A stretch of 41,073 bases of DNA, from the NCBI GenBank assembly GCA_024663395.1, contig JANFAH010000172.1, forward strand, positions 1 to 41,073, in the 5' to 3' direction. Under the pieces are notes generated by a model that worked only from the letters and a program-made list of their open reading frames with translations, did no database searches and was not told where the DNA came from. This document shows positions 21,848 to 34,218 of the stretch, piece after piece (positions within the stretch are counted from its first letter, which is position 1; every line of letters begins with the position of its first letter). A program made the translations under genes and the position numbers. Source of the DNA: Pisolithus tinctorius (taxonomy: Eukaryota > Basidiomycota > Agaricomycetes > Boletales > Pisolithaceae).

Positions 21848-23617
21848 TTTGGGATACCTTTTCCCACACGTCAGTCAGCCTGCAGTCCACAGCCACGGCG
21901 TACACGCACCTCTCGGTGTCTGCGGGAACACAGAAACAAGCTGAGGTATGTCTGGGGAACAGACTAGTGATGCCAACATTCCCTCTCCCCTTTTATACCG
22001 GCTGCAGCGGAAATGAACTTCATAAAGCGATTTCCTGTGACAAGTCGAGTGGTTAACAGTTATCCGAATGTGCAATGTCTTCCGGACCCCCATGTCACCC
22101 GATTCCGTGGAGAACACTCTCAGGCCCGAAACAGCCCATCATAGCCCCTTACTATTACAGGTGGGTGGCCTCCCCCTCGTTATTTGTCAAATGTAAGCGA
22201 GTGAGGCATTGCTCGCCTGACTAATTATGAACACCGATGACAGACTCACCTTGTGCGTTTCTCGTTTCTTCTCGATCATGATGCGTTGCTTTCCTTGCTA
22301 AAATTTCTTTCCCTCTCCACCTTTTTGTTTGGCAGCAGATTTTTTTTTTCAATTCCGTCTTCCGCTATATTTCGTCTCCCCGGCAACATATCGGATATGG
22401 TTAGGCACATGCTCTTGCGCCTTGTATTAAGGGACTAGTACTGCGTGCTATCCTTTTTTCTTGGACACAAGCGTGTGGAGACAGTGGCTCAACCATGACT
22501 TGTGACCACTCCGGACACCGCCCGTCGCCGAGCGCAAACAATGATCGTTACCTCGACTTCTCCCTTTCTGTCCAAGACTTGATTGTGACATGTCTAGCCA
22601 CGGCTAAAATGCAATGGAAGAGAGGCTGGAAGAAATAAGCAATATATATGTCATCCCCCACTAGATTGTCCTTCCATCACAATGAATGTCATTGGTTCTA
22701 TCAGGTCTCGCCACTTGATCGCCAGGGCCCATCATTGATGGCTTGACAGGAATGGCTCCAGGCCGAGAGCAGACTGGGGACTGTAGTACACAGACGGCCT
22801 ACTCTTGCGATAAGAAATAGGTGCTGTCATAAGAATTCCACTTCCTTGGGACTAGGGACAACACGAGTCACAAAAGATAGCGAATATATTGCCTGGTCAG
22901 TGGTTCCATCCTAGTTGCCCGCGTTTCACGCCCATTTTTGCTACCCCACGCGTGCGGTCATTTTCTATGCGCCTTATCGTCAACGTTATGCCCCTCCTAA
23001 CGCCCTACATGTATCCAAAAACTGCTCTCCGTTCTTCTGGATGATCAAATGTAGCCTTTCAAGATCTGCACACCGCGATAAAATACACCACACATGGACA
23101 GCTCGAACCCTCCGTTCACCCTACCCCGACGTTTACGGTTAGAAGCAAATGTAAATGTAGGGGACTGGCGTGACCTCGCGGTACATGTCAACCCTCAGAT
23201 AGGTCTGGTATGATCTGGTAGAGCAAGCTGTAGGTAACCCATGGTACGTGAACTATTTCCAGCATGTCACCCCGATGCATTCCATGGCGCTGCCCAAAAG
23301 AGGTATCGCAATGCCGTTAGGTTGTTATGCACTGGAAGAAGTATATTATTAGATGAATAGAAAAATAGTCCTGACACTCATAAATGAGAATTCAATACGG
23401 GAACCCATGCGATTGCGGAAGTCGCAATAGGTGGCCAATAGACCAAGCAGCGAGTTGAAGACTATGAGTTCTTGGCGCCCAGAAACGCTGGTTATAGAGG
23501 TCCTCGGAGTTAAAGATACCCTTCCAGACAGACCTCTGATAGAAACACTGAAAACACAGGGCGTCACCCTGCAAGCACATGTTTCGACCCAATTGACTGG
23601 GCCCGCCCTAGTTCCAG

Positions 23618-24100
23618 TCATGACTCGTGAGAGCTAATCGGCAGCGTCCGATAGTTTAACAGGACAAAAAAGAGAATGCCGGTTAGTGGTGGAAAGTACT
23701 TCGCGAGCTCGTCACAGAAGCCTTGCCAATCCTTTCCTGTGAGGCTGTAGTGGAATCCGGGTGGCAGCTTGAGACACCTCGTTTTTCGCAAGTTACTACG
23801 TGGCGCCTGTGCATCACCGCTGTTCTGCGTCAAAGCCTCATTCTTGACATCAGCAGAGTAGGCAAACGTAGTGGCGCATCGCGAGACACCAATATTCCAC
23901 AGGTAAGGGGGCTGAGCATTGTCACTGCAAGTTAATTCAAAAAGCCATGTGCCGCAGCCACGCTGCGAGACACGTTGGCGGAACGCGAGACAACGTGTTC
24001 CTCCGGCTTACCATACCTTCCAAATTCGATGGTGGGGTATTCAAGAACAATACCTAAAGCATTCTGAATCTCGGCGAGGTGACATCGCGGCTAGCAGTAG
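23618..24100 (-). other. possible gene or gene remnant, unrecognised
   Basis: Two minus-strand stretches look protein-like. One near 24084-23943 includes ALGIVLEYPTIEFGRYG and ends at a stop. Another, 23833-23618, includes LPPGFHYSLTGKDWQGFCDE and PPLTGILFFVLLNY. They are in different frames and I cannot join them with credible splice sites or find a start. I do not recognise either. They could be exons of a small gene, a decayed gene, or chance. Confidence 0.25.
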
Positions 24101-24394
24101 AGGGCTAGAGTCGGAAGCGAAGGATCCAAAATTGGCTAGTACAGCGGCCATCTCGAGTGACTTCTATGAGTGGGACACAAGTAGTGGTCGTGGTTGGGAT
24201 CAAGGTATATCAGTACCCCAATTATTCACAACTCGAGTAGAGACATAAAGGGTGTGACGTGGTTTCAATTTCAGTTACCTCGTATGTTGGTTGGTTCGCC
24301 ACATGCTATAGTTTCTGGAAGACGAATGGAAGCATAACAATTGATCGTCGTTAGCTGTTGTCGCAGCTCGGCGACGAGCCCCCTAGAGAGATTG

Positions 24395-24400
24395 TATATA
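24395..24400 (+). promoter_or_regulatory. possible TATA box of PAB2
   Basis: TATATA lies 67-72 bp before the PAB2 start codon, within a usable distance for a fungal core promoter. The call rests on this match and position only. Confidence 0.3.
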
Positions 24401-24466
24401 CTTGTTTACACCACAAGCACGGTTCAAAACTTTTGTCTCTGCCACTGCTAACAGTACTCGCAAAAC

Positions 24467-25418
24467 ATGGCCGACGTTGGCGCTACGCAGGCACCGCTGA
24501 ACGACAGTACGGACCCCACGTTCGATGATGCAGAGGAGGCAGAGTCCAAGGTTCTGCTTCAGTTGCCTACTGTGTCACTGGAACACTAAACAGTTCAAAC
24601 ATGTGCGCTCAGGAAATCCAACTCATGAAACTGCGCGTGGAGGAAATGGAACGGGAGGCCAAGAAGCTGCGAGAACTGCAGGCCGCAGCGGAGTCGGTTA
24701 GCTCTGGGGCGGGTGGATCTGACCAGGGTGTTCCGATGGAAACCGAGGAAGATAGGGCCATTGCAGACAGTCGGAGTATCTTCGTGGGCAATGTGCGTTT
24801 TTGACAGGGCTCGTTTGATCTATTCTTTTGGGCCTTCTCTAAATATCATGATCAGGTGGACTATGGCGCAACGCCGGAAGAAATTCAGGGTCATTTCCAA
24901 GCATGTGGAACCATCAATCGAGTAACAATACTCTGCGACAAGTTTACTGGGCACCCCAAAGGGTACGGATAATCCCCTATTTCAGCATGTTCTTCTTTTT
25001 CTTGTTTTGACAAGAGTTCCATTCTATCCTGTAGGTACGCTTATGTTGAGTTCGCAGAACCCGATTTCATAGACGCTGCATTAGCAATGGATAACTCACT
25101 ATTCCGTGGACGGCTAATAAAAGTGCGCTTTCTGACACTTCAGGGATTTGCCGTGCAGCCTCACCACGTTTTTTTTCTCACTTTAGGTTACTGCAAAGCG
25201 CACTAATGTCCCGGGTTTCAACCGGGGACGTGGCCGAGGAGTTCCCCGGGGTGGATACCGAGGTGGATACAGAGGGGGGCATAGAGGTGGCTATGGGTAC
25301 AGCCCCTATCGTGCACGTGGCAGGTGAGTGTCAATGTCGTGCTCAGGCAACATGTAAACGTGTGCTCATTTTCCGGGTTCGGAATAAATGTTACAGGGGG
25401 CGGGGACGCGGGTTTTGA
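24467..25418 (+). CDS. PAB2: nuclear poly(A)-binding protein Pab2 (PABPN1 type)
   Basis: Exons are 24467-24550, 24613-24792, 24856-24962, 25035-25122, 25187-25323 and 25397-25418, giving 205 residues. An acidic N-terminus (about 1-28) precedes a coiled-coil ([20 protein letters not shown]), then one RRM at about 82-160 with RNP2 SIFVGNVDY and RNP1 GYAYVEFA, and a C-terminal RGG-type tail ([20 protein letters not shown]). This order is typical of PABPN1/Pab2, which binds poly(A) in the nucleus, influences polyadenylation and RNA decay, and is usually methylated on the Arg-Gly tail. All six exons have GT-AG borders and phases close. The last exon is only 22 nt. Confidence 0.93.
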
Positions 25419-27342
25419 TGCAAAAGGTGGACGGCAACAAGCAATATGACATATCCCGGGCCAAAGTACTGGCATTTCTGCAATTGCTGGCCGCTACATT
25501 GTTCCATGGCGAACTGCCATGTGTTTGATCGTGTCTCTGCCGTGTATCATGCAAAGTAGATTATAATGTTGTCTACCACTCGATATTTGGACTGCCACTC
25601 CCCGAGACCGGGCCGTCGGAACTTTTTTATGATGAGCTGACGGATACCACGTGACGCGCTTTGTCATTCACCGTCCAACTCCATGTCGGCGACGCTCACG
25701 ATAAAGACCCGGCTACGGACTTGACGAGCTTGACGGGGTGGCACACGCTCACGACGCTCCGACGTCGAGAGTGGACTGAAATTTTCTGGTGCGTTCTCGT
25801 GTTCCCGGCACCACTGACCGAAAACCCTGTAGTTGGCACAATCGGCACACCCTCTACCGATCCTCGCGAAATGTTTCGAGGTGGGCAGTGGACGCGTGCC
25901 AGGATCTTACGATGAAAGATTCACACGGGCGTCTCCGTCGGGGGCATCGCACCTACCCCCTCAGTGGTGAAATGACCGTCGGCCGTTGTCTCGACTGCAC
26001 AGAATCCAGAATGAAAGCGATCAAATGTAGGACAGAAGGAGCGTGCGAGGTAGAAGAACAGGAGCATAGCAGAGCCCGCAGGAGATTTCGCAGCAGGCAC
26101 CAAATCTCCGCCCACAGTCAATGACGTTCGCCTGCACCGCACATGACGCCAGTGGGTCCTGCCTCGCCTTCAGGGGGGACAAACTCCACGTCATCTGTGT
26201 AAGGAAATGAGACCGGTGTCGTTAGAGCAAGGGCCAATTGGGGTACGCGAACGGCGTTTTGGTGCAGAGTCGATCCAAAATGGCCCATGTGATGGATATA
26301 GGAGAGGGTAGGCGAGAATCAAGCATGTCGCTCGACGACTCGGTGTGTTTAGTTATTGATACCATATTGGTCCACCAGTTCGACTTCTCCATAAATTTAT
26401 GTGGGCCTGTGTGGTGCAGAAGGAGGAAGGGAAGTCGGGCTGCAGGTAAATCCGGCGAAAAAGGACCCTGTATTTGAGGTTTGTTCTTAAAAGTCTTCTG
26501 ACAACATTCTCAAGTTCTTTCCCCCGACCCCTCGGGAGGTGAAACAAGTTCATTTACGCCTCAGATAACATAGAATACGACGTCCGCGGGGACCTGCGTG
26601 AAGGAAGAGTTTTTAACGCTTTGGACGCACCGATATGCAATTTATGTCGCAGATGCTAATTTGCCAAGCACGTTGCACCTAATCGAGATGCTTGGAAGAG
26701 AGCTACGATGCGATTTTTGCTCAGCGAGCGGCTTCGATACAGTCCCTAACTTCGGGCGAGGACATTTGCAACTTCGTCACCTGACGCAGAGTGAGTTGCT
26801 TTGTGGTTCGGAGTGACTGAGTAGGTAATGTTCGTACTCGCCTCCTACCCTTGCTCGACCGCTTTGTGGTTGGCGCGAAGCTTCAGTCACGCTGATAGGC
26901 TCAGAAGGTGGTCACCTATCAAACGATGCCCCAAGAGCGTTCTACCCCTGGTATTGAGTAGGACTTGAAGGAATCAAATGGTCTACAAGACGGGAGGATC
27001 TCCAGCCACCTCGAGTTCTCGTTGGGTGGTTTGATAGCAACGCTTGCATAGTCCTTGAGCTAACTTTCATATTCATGTAATGTGCGCAGTGTCTCCGTGC
27101 GAGGATGCTGGCCATACTAGTGGTGACCGTTGGCCACTCCAGGCTTCGAGATTTAGCACCAGAGACAGGGTTTTACGCTTAGCCAACACTTTGTCTGAAT
27201 ATGTTTCCTATCACTAAATGCTTGGAGGATACGAGGGCCTCAGGGGTGTTGTGCACCAAATCCGGCTATTCCCAACTCAGTGCCTTTTGCTTAGTCATCG
27301 TCACGCTTTCCTTAGAGACAATATTGCCAGGAGCCACTTGTC
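25419..27342. other. 1.9 kb with no supported gene
   Basis: Between PAB2 and the bL19m gene. Open frames here are short, share no motif that I know and lack paired splice signals. Because single-base errors become common just to the right, a small broken gene could be hidden here; I saw no conserved block to support one. Confidence 0.45.
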
Positions 27343-27879
27343 ATGACTTCAAGGGTGTTCAAGCTGGTGACGAGGCTGGCGTCATCAAAAGCCGGTCCAG
27401 TCGAGTACCCTTTTTCGAAAAATGCCTTGCTCCCGGCCCCCTTGCGGTGCCGTCAGACCGCGCCGATGCGCTACGGAAAGGAAGAGGCTTGATGTTCTTC
27501 CTTCAGCAGAACCTCCCGGAACCCAAAAAAACGACAGTGGTTGCAGACACTCTTCTCCCGGCAGCATCCACAACGCCTTTTACCTGGTTCTGCGCTTACC
27601 GTTACACTGGAACACGCCCCTGGAATCTTCTCGGGTGTACTGATGTCGGTGCGGCGACGCGGACCTGACACGTCCTTTGTTCTGCGGAATGTGGTCCAAC
27701 GGACGGGAGTGGAGATGCAATTTTTCGTCAACTCGCCCCATCTGAAGGATATTAGAGTCATCCAGCGAGCTGGTGGGGGACCGGGCAAAGAGGGTAGGAG
27801 GCAGAGACGCGCGAAGCTGTTCTTCCTCCGAGATTCTCCCTCCAAAATGAGCGCGATCTCCGCAGGGCTTAAAGGCTAG
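27343..27879 (+). CDS. IMG1: mitochondrial ribosomal protein bL19m (one-base frameshift)
   Basis: Proposed exons are 27343-27394 and 27457-27879, about 157 residues after correction. The start MTSRVFKLVTRLASSK resembles a mitochondrial presequence. The body has KGRGLMFFLQQNLPEP, then RLLPGSALTVTLEHAPG, FSGVLMSVRRRGPDTSF, RNVVQRTGVEMQFFVNSP and RRAKLFFLRD, the bL19 fold in order. It is a large-subunit protein of the mitoribosome. The run of seven A at 27525-27531 splits the frame; six would join both halves, and total exon length then becomes a multiple of three. The first exon and intron are less certain than the body, because another in-frame extension to the left exists. Confidence 0.85.
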
Positions 27880-28197
27880 CTATGTAAGTGGATCTTGGCT
27901 GGTGATATCTTCGTATTCAGTTTGGTCGACACAGATACCCTTTCAAAGCGCGCCTGGGCGGCGGTTGGTTGCTGGACTGAGAGGCGTCGTGTACTACGTA
28001 CGAGGATACTACAATGTTATTAGATCGGTGTTACGGTGGTACTAGTAATGGGACGAGCCTCTGACTGACCATATTGGGACCGACGTCAACGTGACCACGC
28101 AGGCAGACACAGAGCACTGCGTTCACCCTGTCTTTCTCGGCTTCTCCGCTGCCAAGTGCTTGCTTGCTTCGACACCAACTGGCCTCGTCGTCCTGGA

Positions 28198-29960
28198 ATG
28201 CCTCGCAAGCCTCGTTCTTTGCGCAATCTGGCGTTGTCACCAAAGCGCTCTTCACCTCCACGTTCCCCTTCACCCACGTTTACAGAAGTTACTCGTGCCT
28301 CCGACATGAATTTTGGCGCAGACGGCCCAGAAAAGATTATCACCCGCTCAAACCTCAAAACGAGCTTACAAGCTTATGATGAGGTGTGTCTCCTAAGGCC
28401 TCACCCACGGGCCGTGCTGATGCATCGAGTTTTGTGCAGCTTATGACTTCCAGTGCGAATTATCGTGCTGCACTGCTGCACATGTCCAAAGTCACCGCAG
28501 CTTTTGCAGATGCTATCGAAAAGTGCGCAGGGTGCGTTTCCAACGTCCATTTCCGACGCACGTATTGCAAACAGTGCTTGCCAGTCTCAAGGGACCGTCT
28601 TACGAAGCCAGCACACGACTTCAGGCTGCTTCAGGGTTGCACCACCTCGTTGGAAACCACTGGCATGTCCTGGTCCGCAGTATTTCCTCTGTGCGATTGT
28701 CCCCTCTCACGTATGATCCACGTATAGGCAGAGACCCTCGACAAGAATTTCGAGAAGCCCCTCCGTCAGCATTTGGACACTTATCGGACCATAGTCCATG
28801 TACGTGCATTCCCACAGTTTATGCCCTGGTTTCTGAATAGTTCGTTCCCACCTACAGGAACGCTCTGCATCGTATGAGAAAGCTCTTCGAGAAAAGAGCA
28901 ATATTATCCGCCAGACTGAAATGAGCAATTTGAATAGGAAGCAACGTAGTAAGAACATTCTCTCACCGGTTAGACCCTCGGAACCAAGTATTCTTTTTAG
29001 ACCTTCAAAGTTTCAGAGAAGCATTGACGGTCCTTCAACAGCAAGTCAATGAACTTGATGCCTTGAAATCACAGCACTACCAAGAAATTATGGAACACGA
29101 AGAAGAAGTCTGGGATGTAGTCCAAGCGAAGGTAAGATCAACGTTGCGGCTGTACCTTCAGCTCTCCAACTCTATTAGGTGTGCGTTGCAGTGCGCTCTA
29201 CGATGGACGTATTTGATCGGTTTACGGCAAAAGCGTATGTCTACTGCGCACCAATTGCACCGTCACAATTGACTCACCCCTCGAACCTTAACTTAGTTCC
29301 GATCCCGTTTTGGAGCATATGCTTCAGTCGGTCCCAGATCCCTTCGATTCGTATGGGCCTCCCCAAGCGGAGGACCAAATATTCACCATACTCCCTCCAC
29401 TTGCTGTTATTGCCAACACGCCCTCGCCCTCGGCAACACCGCTAACGACTACTCCTCCCCCTGGTGCGGAGGCTCAACCAAGCCACTCTAACAGTTCTTG
29501 GACCGCTCCAGGGACGTTCTTTCCAACTCCATCATCAGAGTGGGCAGACACTCCGCCCCCGTTCTCCGACTTTGCGCGTTCACCTTCACCTTCCTCCCTA
29601 AAGCGCCGACAATCACACCCCCCAACGGCAAAAGGTCAGTCACGCAAGGCAGACTCAAAGCTACGTAGTGTCGTCGCTCTTGTCGACGAAACGGATATAC
29701 GGCATCCGCCGGACGCGTCGGAGGTTGAAGGTGCAAGACCCCAATCCGATTCATGTAGAGAAGAACCACCGCCTGAGCACGATGTATGGGCCGTTTCGGG
29801 CACCAGTAATGCATCATATGACTCCGGATATTCTGCAAGTGGAGAGACAACGCCCCGTCGTTCAACGCTATCAATAACTTCTCTTGATACGTACACTGAT
29901 GCAGAGAGAAGTCTGACTTCCGATGATCAATCTGATCATACCGTACAGCTCGTGACTTGA
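28198..29960 (+). CDS. IMD/I-BAR-domain membrane-shaping protein
   Basis: Exons: 28198-28383, 28440-28531, 28585-28672, 28728-28799, 28858-28948, 29001-29131, 29179-29234 and 29297-29960; 459 residues with all phases closing. A Ser/Pro-rich basic N-terminus precedes a long helical domain (about 40-245) with NYRAALLHMSKVTAAFADAI, SGLHHLVGNHWHVLAETLDK, TYRTIVHERSASYEKALREK, LQQQVNELDALKSQHYQEIM and STMDVFDRFTAKA. These amphipathic heptad-rich helices match IMD/BAR-type domains of fungal proteins. A 200-residue Ser/Thr/Pro tail follows. BAR-type dimers bind and curve membranes; a role at the plasma membrane or endosome is inferred. No frameshift is needed here, unlike both neighbours. Confidence 0.8.
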
Positions 29961-30083
29961 GCACCTTTGCAGCTTCTAGTTCGTTTGTTTTTATTCCTTC
30001 CTTCGATTGCTTTAGGCCAGCAAGGCAATGTAAAGTAACATTTACCCAATCTATTATCACTCAGGATCGTGCGACTGAATACA

Positions 30084-32673
30084 CTACGTCCTACGGACAG
30101 GTTGGATACCATATTGACGAAGAATATCAGACACGACAGCTGCCGGGCTTTTGAAAGCGGGTCCGTGCCTGCACCGGTTTTGGGGAATGCGATAACGTCT
30201 CGAATAGATGGGGTCTTGCAGAGAATCGACATCAACCGATCAAATCCTGTGTCCCACGCGGGGACACGTGGGAACATGTTATCAAGGTACTCCCTACTGC
30301 GTGCGACCATACATACCTATCGCAATTCCACCGTGGGGAGGCGCACCACATCTGAGGGCATGTAAGAGGTGCTCGAAAGTGGCCTTCTCTGAATCTGTCA
30401 ACTACCGGTCGACGTCTAAGAGGAATGCAGGTACAGAGTATGCGGCAAGCCATCGTACCTGCAGCACCTGGGTGAAGATGTAATCTTGCATGGCCGCATC
30501 ATGAACTCTGACAGATCCTCCTCCAATCTCGACGCCGTTCAGTACCAGGTCATAATGTTGTCCACGAACCTAGCACAATGCACTGGCATCAGGTACACAG
30601 GTGACATAAGACAAATGCAGACCTGGCTTATGCGCCCAGCGTACATAGCTTCAATGTCTTGCCACATGGGGGCTGTAAAAGGATGATGCGTGCTGCTCCA
30701 CCTTCCATGTGCTAGGAAATTTTTATCGGGGTCCGCTCTGGTAATAAGGGAAATTCGGTAACCCATAAGAAGTGTGGAGTAGCGGGAGGGATATAATCCC
30801 CTGCGATATTGTTACGTAGCGGCGTTAGATGTGCACCAAATGGACGCACCTAGCTTCTCCGCGATCTCGGCAAGTTGGATTCGAATACGACCCAGCGCCG
30901 TAGAGCCACCCTGCAACACACGTGAGTGATCGGGTGACACGAAATATGTGGAATGCACCTCTAATCTCGAACGGCGCTGTGATATCCAGATACAGTCACC
31001 TGGCCGCACTCCTAGTGCCTGGTTGATTGCTGCGTGCTTCTCGGCCGCCAATGGTATTTCGAATGATACGACTCTGGAATTGTCTAGCCAGTTGACTTCA
31101 TTCTCCGTGGTGATAGTGATGCGATCCTACCAGTTGGGATTAGGTTGACGTTGCATGAAGAACAGATGAACCTACTACGCCAAGCTCATTTAATTTACTT
31201 TCGTTAGCTCTGAGGAATGCCTGGCAGTCAAGCCGGCGGATTACCAGGGCTTCCAATGTGACTCCTAGGCCTTCCAGCCGTCCGCGGTACTGATCCGGAA
31301 GTAATGAAGAGACATTGACGATCTGTATCCCCCAAAAAGGAAGGTGAAGAACGCGCGGAGAAGATGTACAAACACAAACCTTCAACGGGAATCGAGTGTC
31401 AGGTTTGTCTGATCCATACTAGGCACGAATTAGTCTACCGGATGATTGGCGAGCAACGAGCAACTGACGGATGACATGGATTCCGCGTAAGTCATAACGT
31501 CGAACGAGCTTGGCAGGGTCACACCCTCGACTTGTTGCCATACGTTACGGATGAGAGACTCTACTACCGTGCGTACCTCGTGACCACCGATCTGCCAGTT
31601 GTCTATTTGGGACTCGGTTTTACGCCGGGGTGGGCCCCAAGAGACGTATGCCATTTCGAGATCGATTTGAGTGAACTCGGGTTGGCGATCCTTGCGACTA
31701 TCCTCGTCTCTGAAGCATTTGGCAATCTGGAAATACTTGTCAATGGCTCCAGAGCAAATGAGTAATTGCTTTGGTTGCTGTGGTGATTGGGGAAGGGAAT
31801 AGAATAGAGGGTGCGTGTGTGCTTCACTGGCGGATCTGCCGACCCTACTAGGGACAAGAAATTCTCTAGCCCCTTCGGGGGACGATTTGAGCAGCAGTGG
31901 AGTCTCGACTTCCAGGAAGTCTGACCGATGGATGTTAGGGTTCCCGTTGTAGCATGACATGCGACATACACACACCCTCGTGATGCAGGGTGTCACGGAT
32001 TATGCGAGAGACTATACTTCTCTTCTTGATGTTGTTGGTCAGGGTGGCCCTGCGTAGATCAAGATGGCGGAATTGGGCCCTCAACTCTTCGTTTACCTAC
32101 AATTGTGTCTCCATCGGTGAAGGAAAAGGCGTGCGGTTGGATGATAACTAACCAAGCAGTGCTCGTCCGACGGGACGAAGGGCAGATTACGATCTGCTGG
32201 ATTCAAGAGGACGAAATTGGACACCTCGACCTCGACGTCCCCGGTACCATCCTTACGAGAACATGTCAGGGTCAAGTCTAGAACATACCACGCGAGGCTA
32301 GGGTGACGACAATACTGACATCTCGTCGCGAACTTTGAGGTCTCACGCGTACTTCACCCTCGATCAAAACGGTTGATTCGACGGGGATGTCTGACAGCGC
32401 GGCTAAATGGTCACCAGCACATGAGTCGCGTTTGCGACGCACGACGAGCTGGGTGACTCCATGTGAGTCCTTGATAGGAAAGAAGGACATTGCTTTGGAG
32501 ACTTTGCTTGATATGGTAAAACGTGAGTGATTGAGTGATTTGGACAGCAGAACGAATGGGGCAGGGTAGTACCGTTCCGGGAGCAACCAGCCCGCGAGGA
32601 CGACACGATCGCCCGCATGGTCAGCAGAGAGCTCTCCACAGGTGTGTGTGCGAGATGGATATGGTGCTGGCAA
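30084..32673 (-). CDS. MSD1: mitochondrial aspartyl-tRNA synthetase (two one-base gaps)
   Basis: Exons (minus): 32673-32573, 32506-32320, 32251-32153, 32096-31976, 31920-31469, 31418-31380, 31322-31176, 31126-30850, 30800-30623, 30569-30459, 30401-30317 and 30246-30084; about 653 residues. It charges mitochondrial tRNA-Asp. Visible are the OB-fold anticodon domain ([16 protein letters not shown]), motif 1 region ([20 protein letters not shown]), motif 2 ([20 protein letters not shown]), [10 protein letters not shown], the bacterial-type insertion, [17 protein letters not shown] and motif 3 ([14 protein letters not shown]). Two single bases are missing: near 30743 (between FLWVTEFPL and TRADPD) and at 30154-30156 (before the conserved QYGIQPV end). 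Both exons are one base short of the phase that their flanks require. Convergent with the IMD gene, 123 bp apart. Confidence 0.92.
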
Positions 32674-32963
32674 GACAAGGTTAGATTTGCGGGGAGAACG
32701 CGTGCAGCCACCAACCAGAATGAGCGACGAGGCGCTTCACAGTGGAGAATGCTCGACGCATGGGTGAGAGAGGGAATGGCAATTACATAATATCCGGGAT
32801 ATATAATAATTATGTAAATTATATTTTGTTTTGTCTCCATCACACTGGCTGGCCACGGATTTGCTCGGTGCTCGGTTGACCCTGGCCCACTTTGCTCTGT
32901 TTCCCTTCACACGCGGGCATCAATCCCGAAAAATAAATAAAATAAAATATCAGGCCGTTGGGA

Positions 32964-32970
32964 AAGTATA
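32964..32970 (+). promoter_or_regulatory. TATA box of the F-box gene
   Basis: TATATAA lies 46-52 bp upstream of the F-box start codon, in the sequence AAGTATATAAGG. It lies in a 342 bp divergent region shared with the AspRS gene, which also has an AT-rich stretch at 32787-32828. Confidence 0.55.
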
Positions 32971-33015
32971 TAAGGACCCGTGTACCGCTCGCCCCTACAC
33001 TAATACACAAGTGCC

Positions 33016-33985
33016 ATGTCTCTCCAAGGCCTCCCCATCGAACTGGTGCACATCATCGCTCAGGACCTTGACATCCACACCCTCGCAGCTCTCGCCCAGA
33101 CTTGCTCTTCCTTCTGTTTGGTGGCACAGTCCCTGCTCTATCGGCGCATCTCTGTTTCTGCGTGGTCTCGCAACCTATCCGTCGTGCCGCTCCTCGCCAA
33201 AAGACCCGACATCGCACGCCACGTCCGGTCATTCTATATTGCCGTAGACTCTCCCCCCACAGTCTTTCTGTTTATTACGGCCTTCTAGCAAAGGCCATCC
33301 AAAATATGTCCGAGTTGACGTCCCTTAATCTTCTTGTGGATTCGGGCGTCAGCTGGGTTCTCAAGGAAGCATGTACCCACACATCGTACCCGTACCTAAC
33401 GCATTTTACGTGCTCTTTCCCATTCGACGAAAACGTCATCCAGTTCCTCGGAAAAACTCCCTCCCTCCTCGAACTGGAGGCAGATTCTATACCCTCTACC
33501 TTCGCACTCAATCCACTCGGCGCCTCTCTCCCCCCGACCACCATTCCACTTCTAGAACATTTTATTGGATCACCCAGGACAGCCCGAGCACTTGTCCCGG
33601 CCGGCCAATAAAGAGTTTGCACCTCAATGGCAGTGCTCTGACAGAAGACGACATCGTGCTGCTGGCACGGGCGACCTCCCCCATTGTGGTCTTGGGTGCA
33701 GCGATAAAACTCTTCTCCCGTACCCTTTTTGGAGCATCTACACCGGTATCTCTACCGCATCTCGCTTACCTAAGAATCATGACCATGCAGACCATGCACG
33801 AACCCCCTGCTCCTGTGAGTATCTCGATCGCGACGTTTCAGGCCAGTGTTTCAAAATCAGGCCATCTAATTGTTTCAATTCAGGAATTCTACGAACAAGT
33901 CGCTGACGTACTCGCTTCATTTCCGGAGCTTAGTGCATTCGAACTCTCCGGCATGCATTGGGGTTCACAACAAAAAACGTGGTGA
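33016..33985 (+). CDS. F-box protein (two one-base gaps)
   Basis: Exons are 33016-33814 and 33884-33985. The N-terminal F-box is clear: LPIELVHIIAQDLDIHTLAA, then LAQTCSSFCLVAQSLLYRRI (residues 6-44). Leucine-rich repeat-like segments follow (MSELTSLNLLVDSG, IKSLHLNGSALTEDDIVLL, FPELSAFELSGMHWG). The family is greatly expanded in mushrooms; F-box proteins bridge Skp1-Cullin ubiquitin ligases to substrates. Two single missing bases break the frame, near 33253-33273 (C6 or T3 run) and at 33596-33598 (C3 run). With both restored the first exon is 801 nt and ends in phase 0, as the intron needs. The true C-terminus may extend past the stop at 33985. Substrate unknown. Confidence 0.75.
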
Positions 33986-34218
33986 TGGCTCGAAAAGGGT
34001 GTGGCAATCATCGCCCCTGTCCACCATTACTCAACTAGATGATAATATATTAACTCGAAACACATAATTTTTCTCTCTACTGATAATTTCCATGTAGACG
34101 TCCCTGTTGTATGTTTGTCCAAGGTCTCGTAACATCACCACGAAAAAGATTCCGACCCCCCATCGAGATACCGTAAACCCTGTATTCCCCACTATAGACA
34201 CCTCTAGTAATGTGATAC
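33986..34218. other. convergent intergenic region
   Basis: Short 3' region between the F-box and phosphopantetheinyl transferase genes. AT-rich near 34020-34090; no other feature seen. Confidence 0.4.

Larger units (their letters stand above)
21848..24466. other. 2.6 kb with no supported gene
   Basis: The left part should carry the promoter of the Zn2Cys6 gene, which for long regulators is often large. No open frame has a recognisable domain. On the minus strand between about 24084 and 23640 there are two coding-like stretches (see the separate entry). A pyrimidine-rich stretch with a run of nine T lies at about 22338-22350. I found no tRNA and no repeats with clear ends. Confidence 0.5.

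Noticed and set aside
27525..27531. Programmed +1 ribosomal frameshift in bL19m
   Set aside because: Many neighbouring genes show the same kind of one-base shift in both directions, which points to sequencing and not to a recoding signal.
27385..27845. Minus-strand open frames over bL19m
   Set aside because: They are shadows; the plus-strand reading matches the bL19 family in order.
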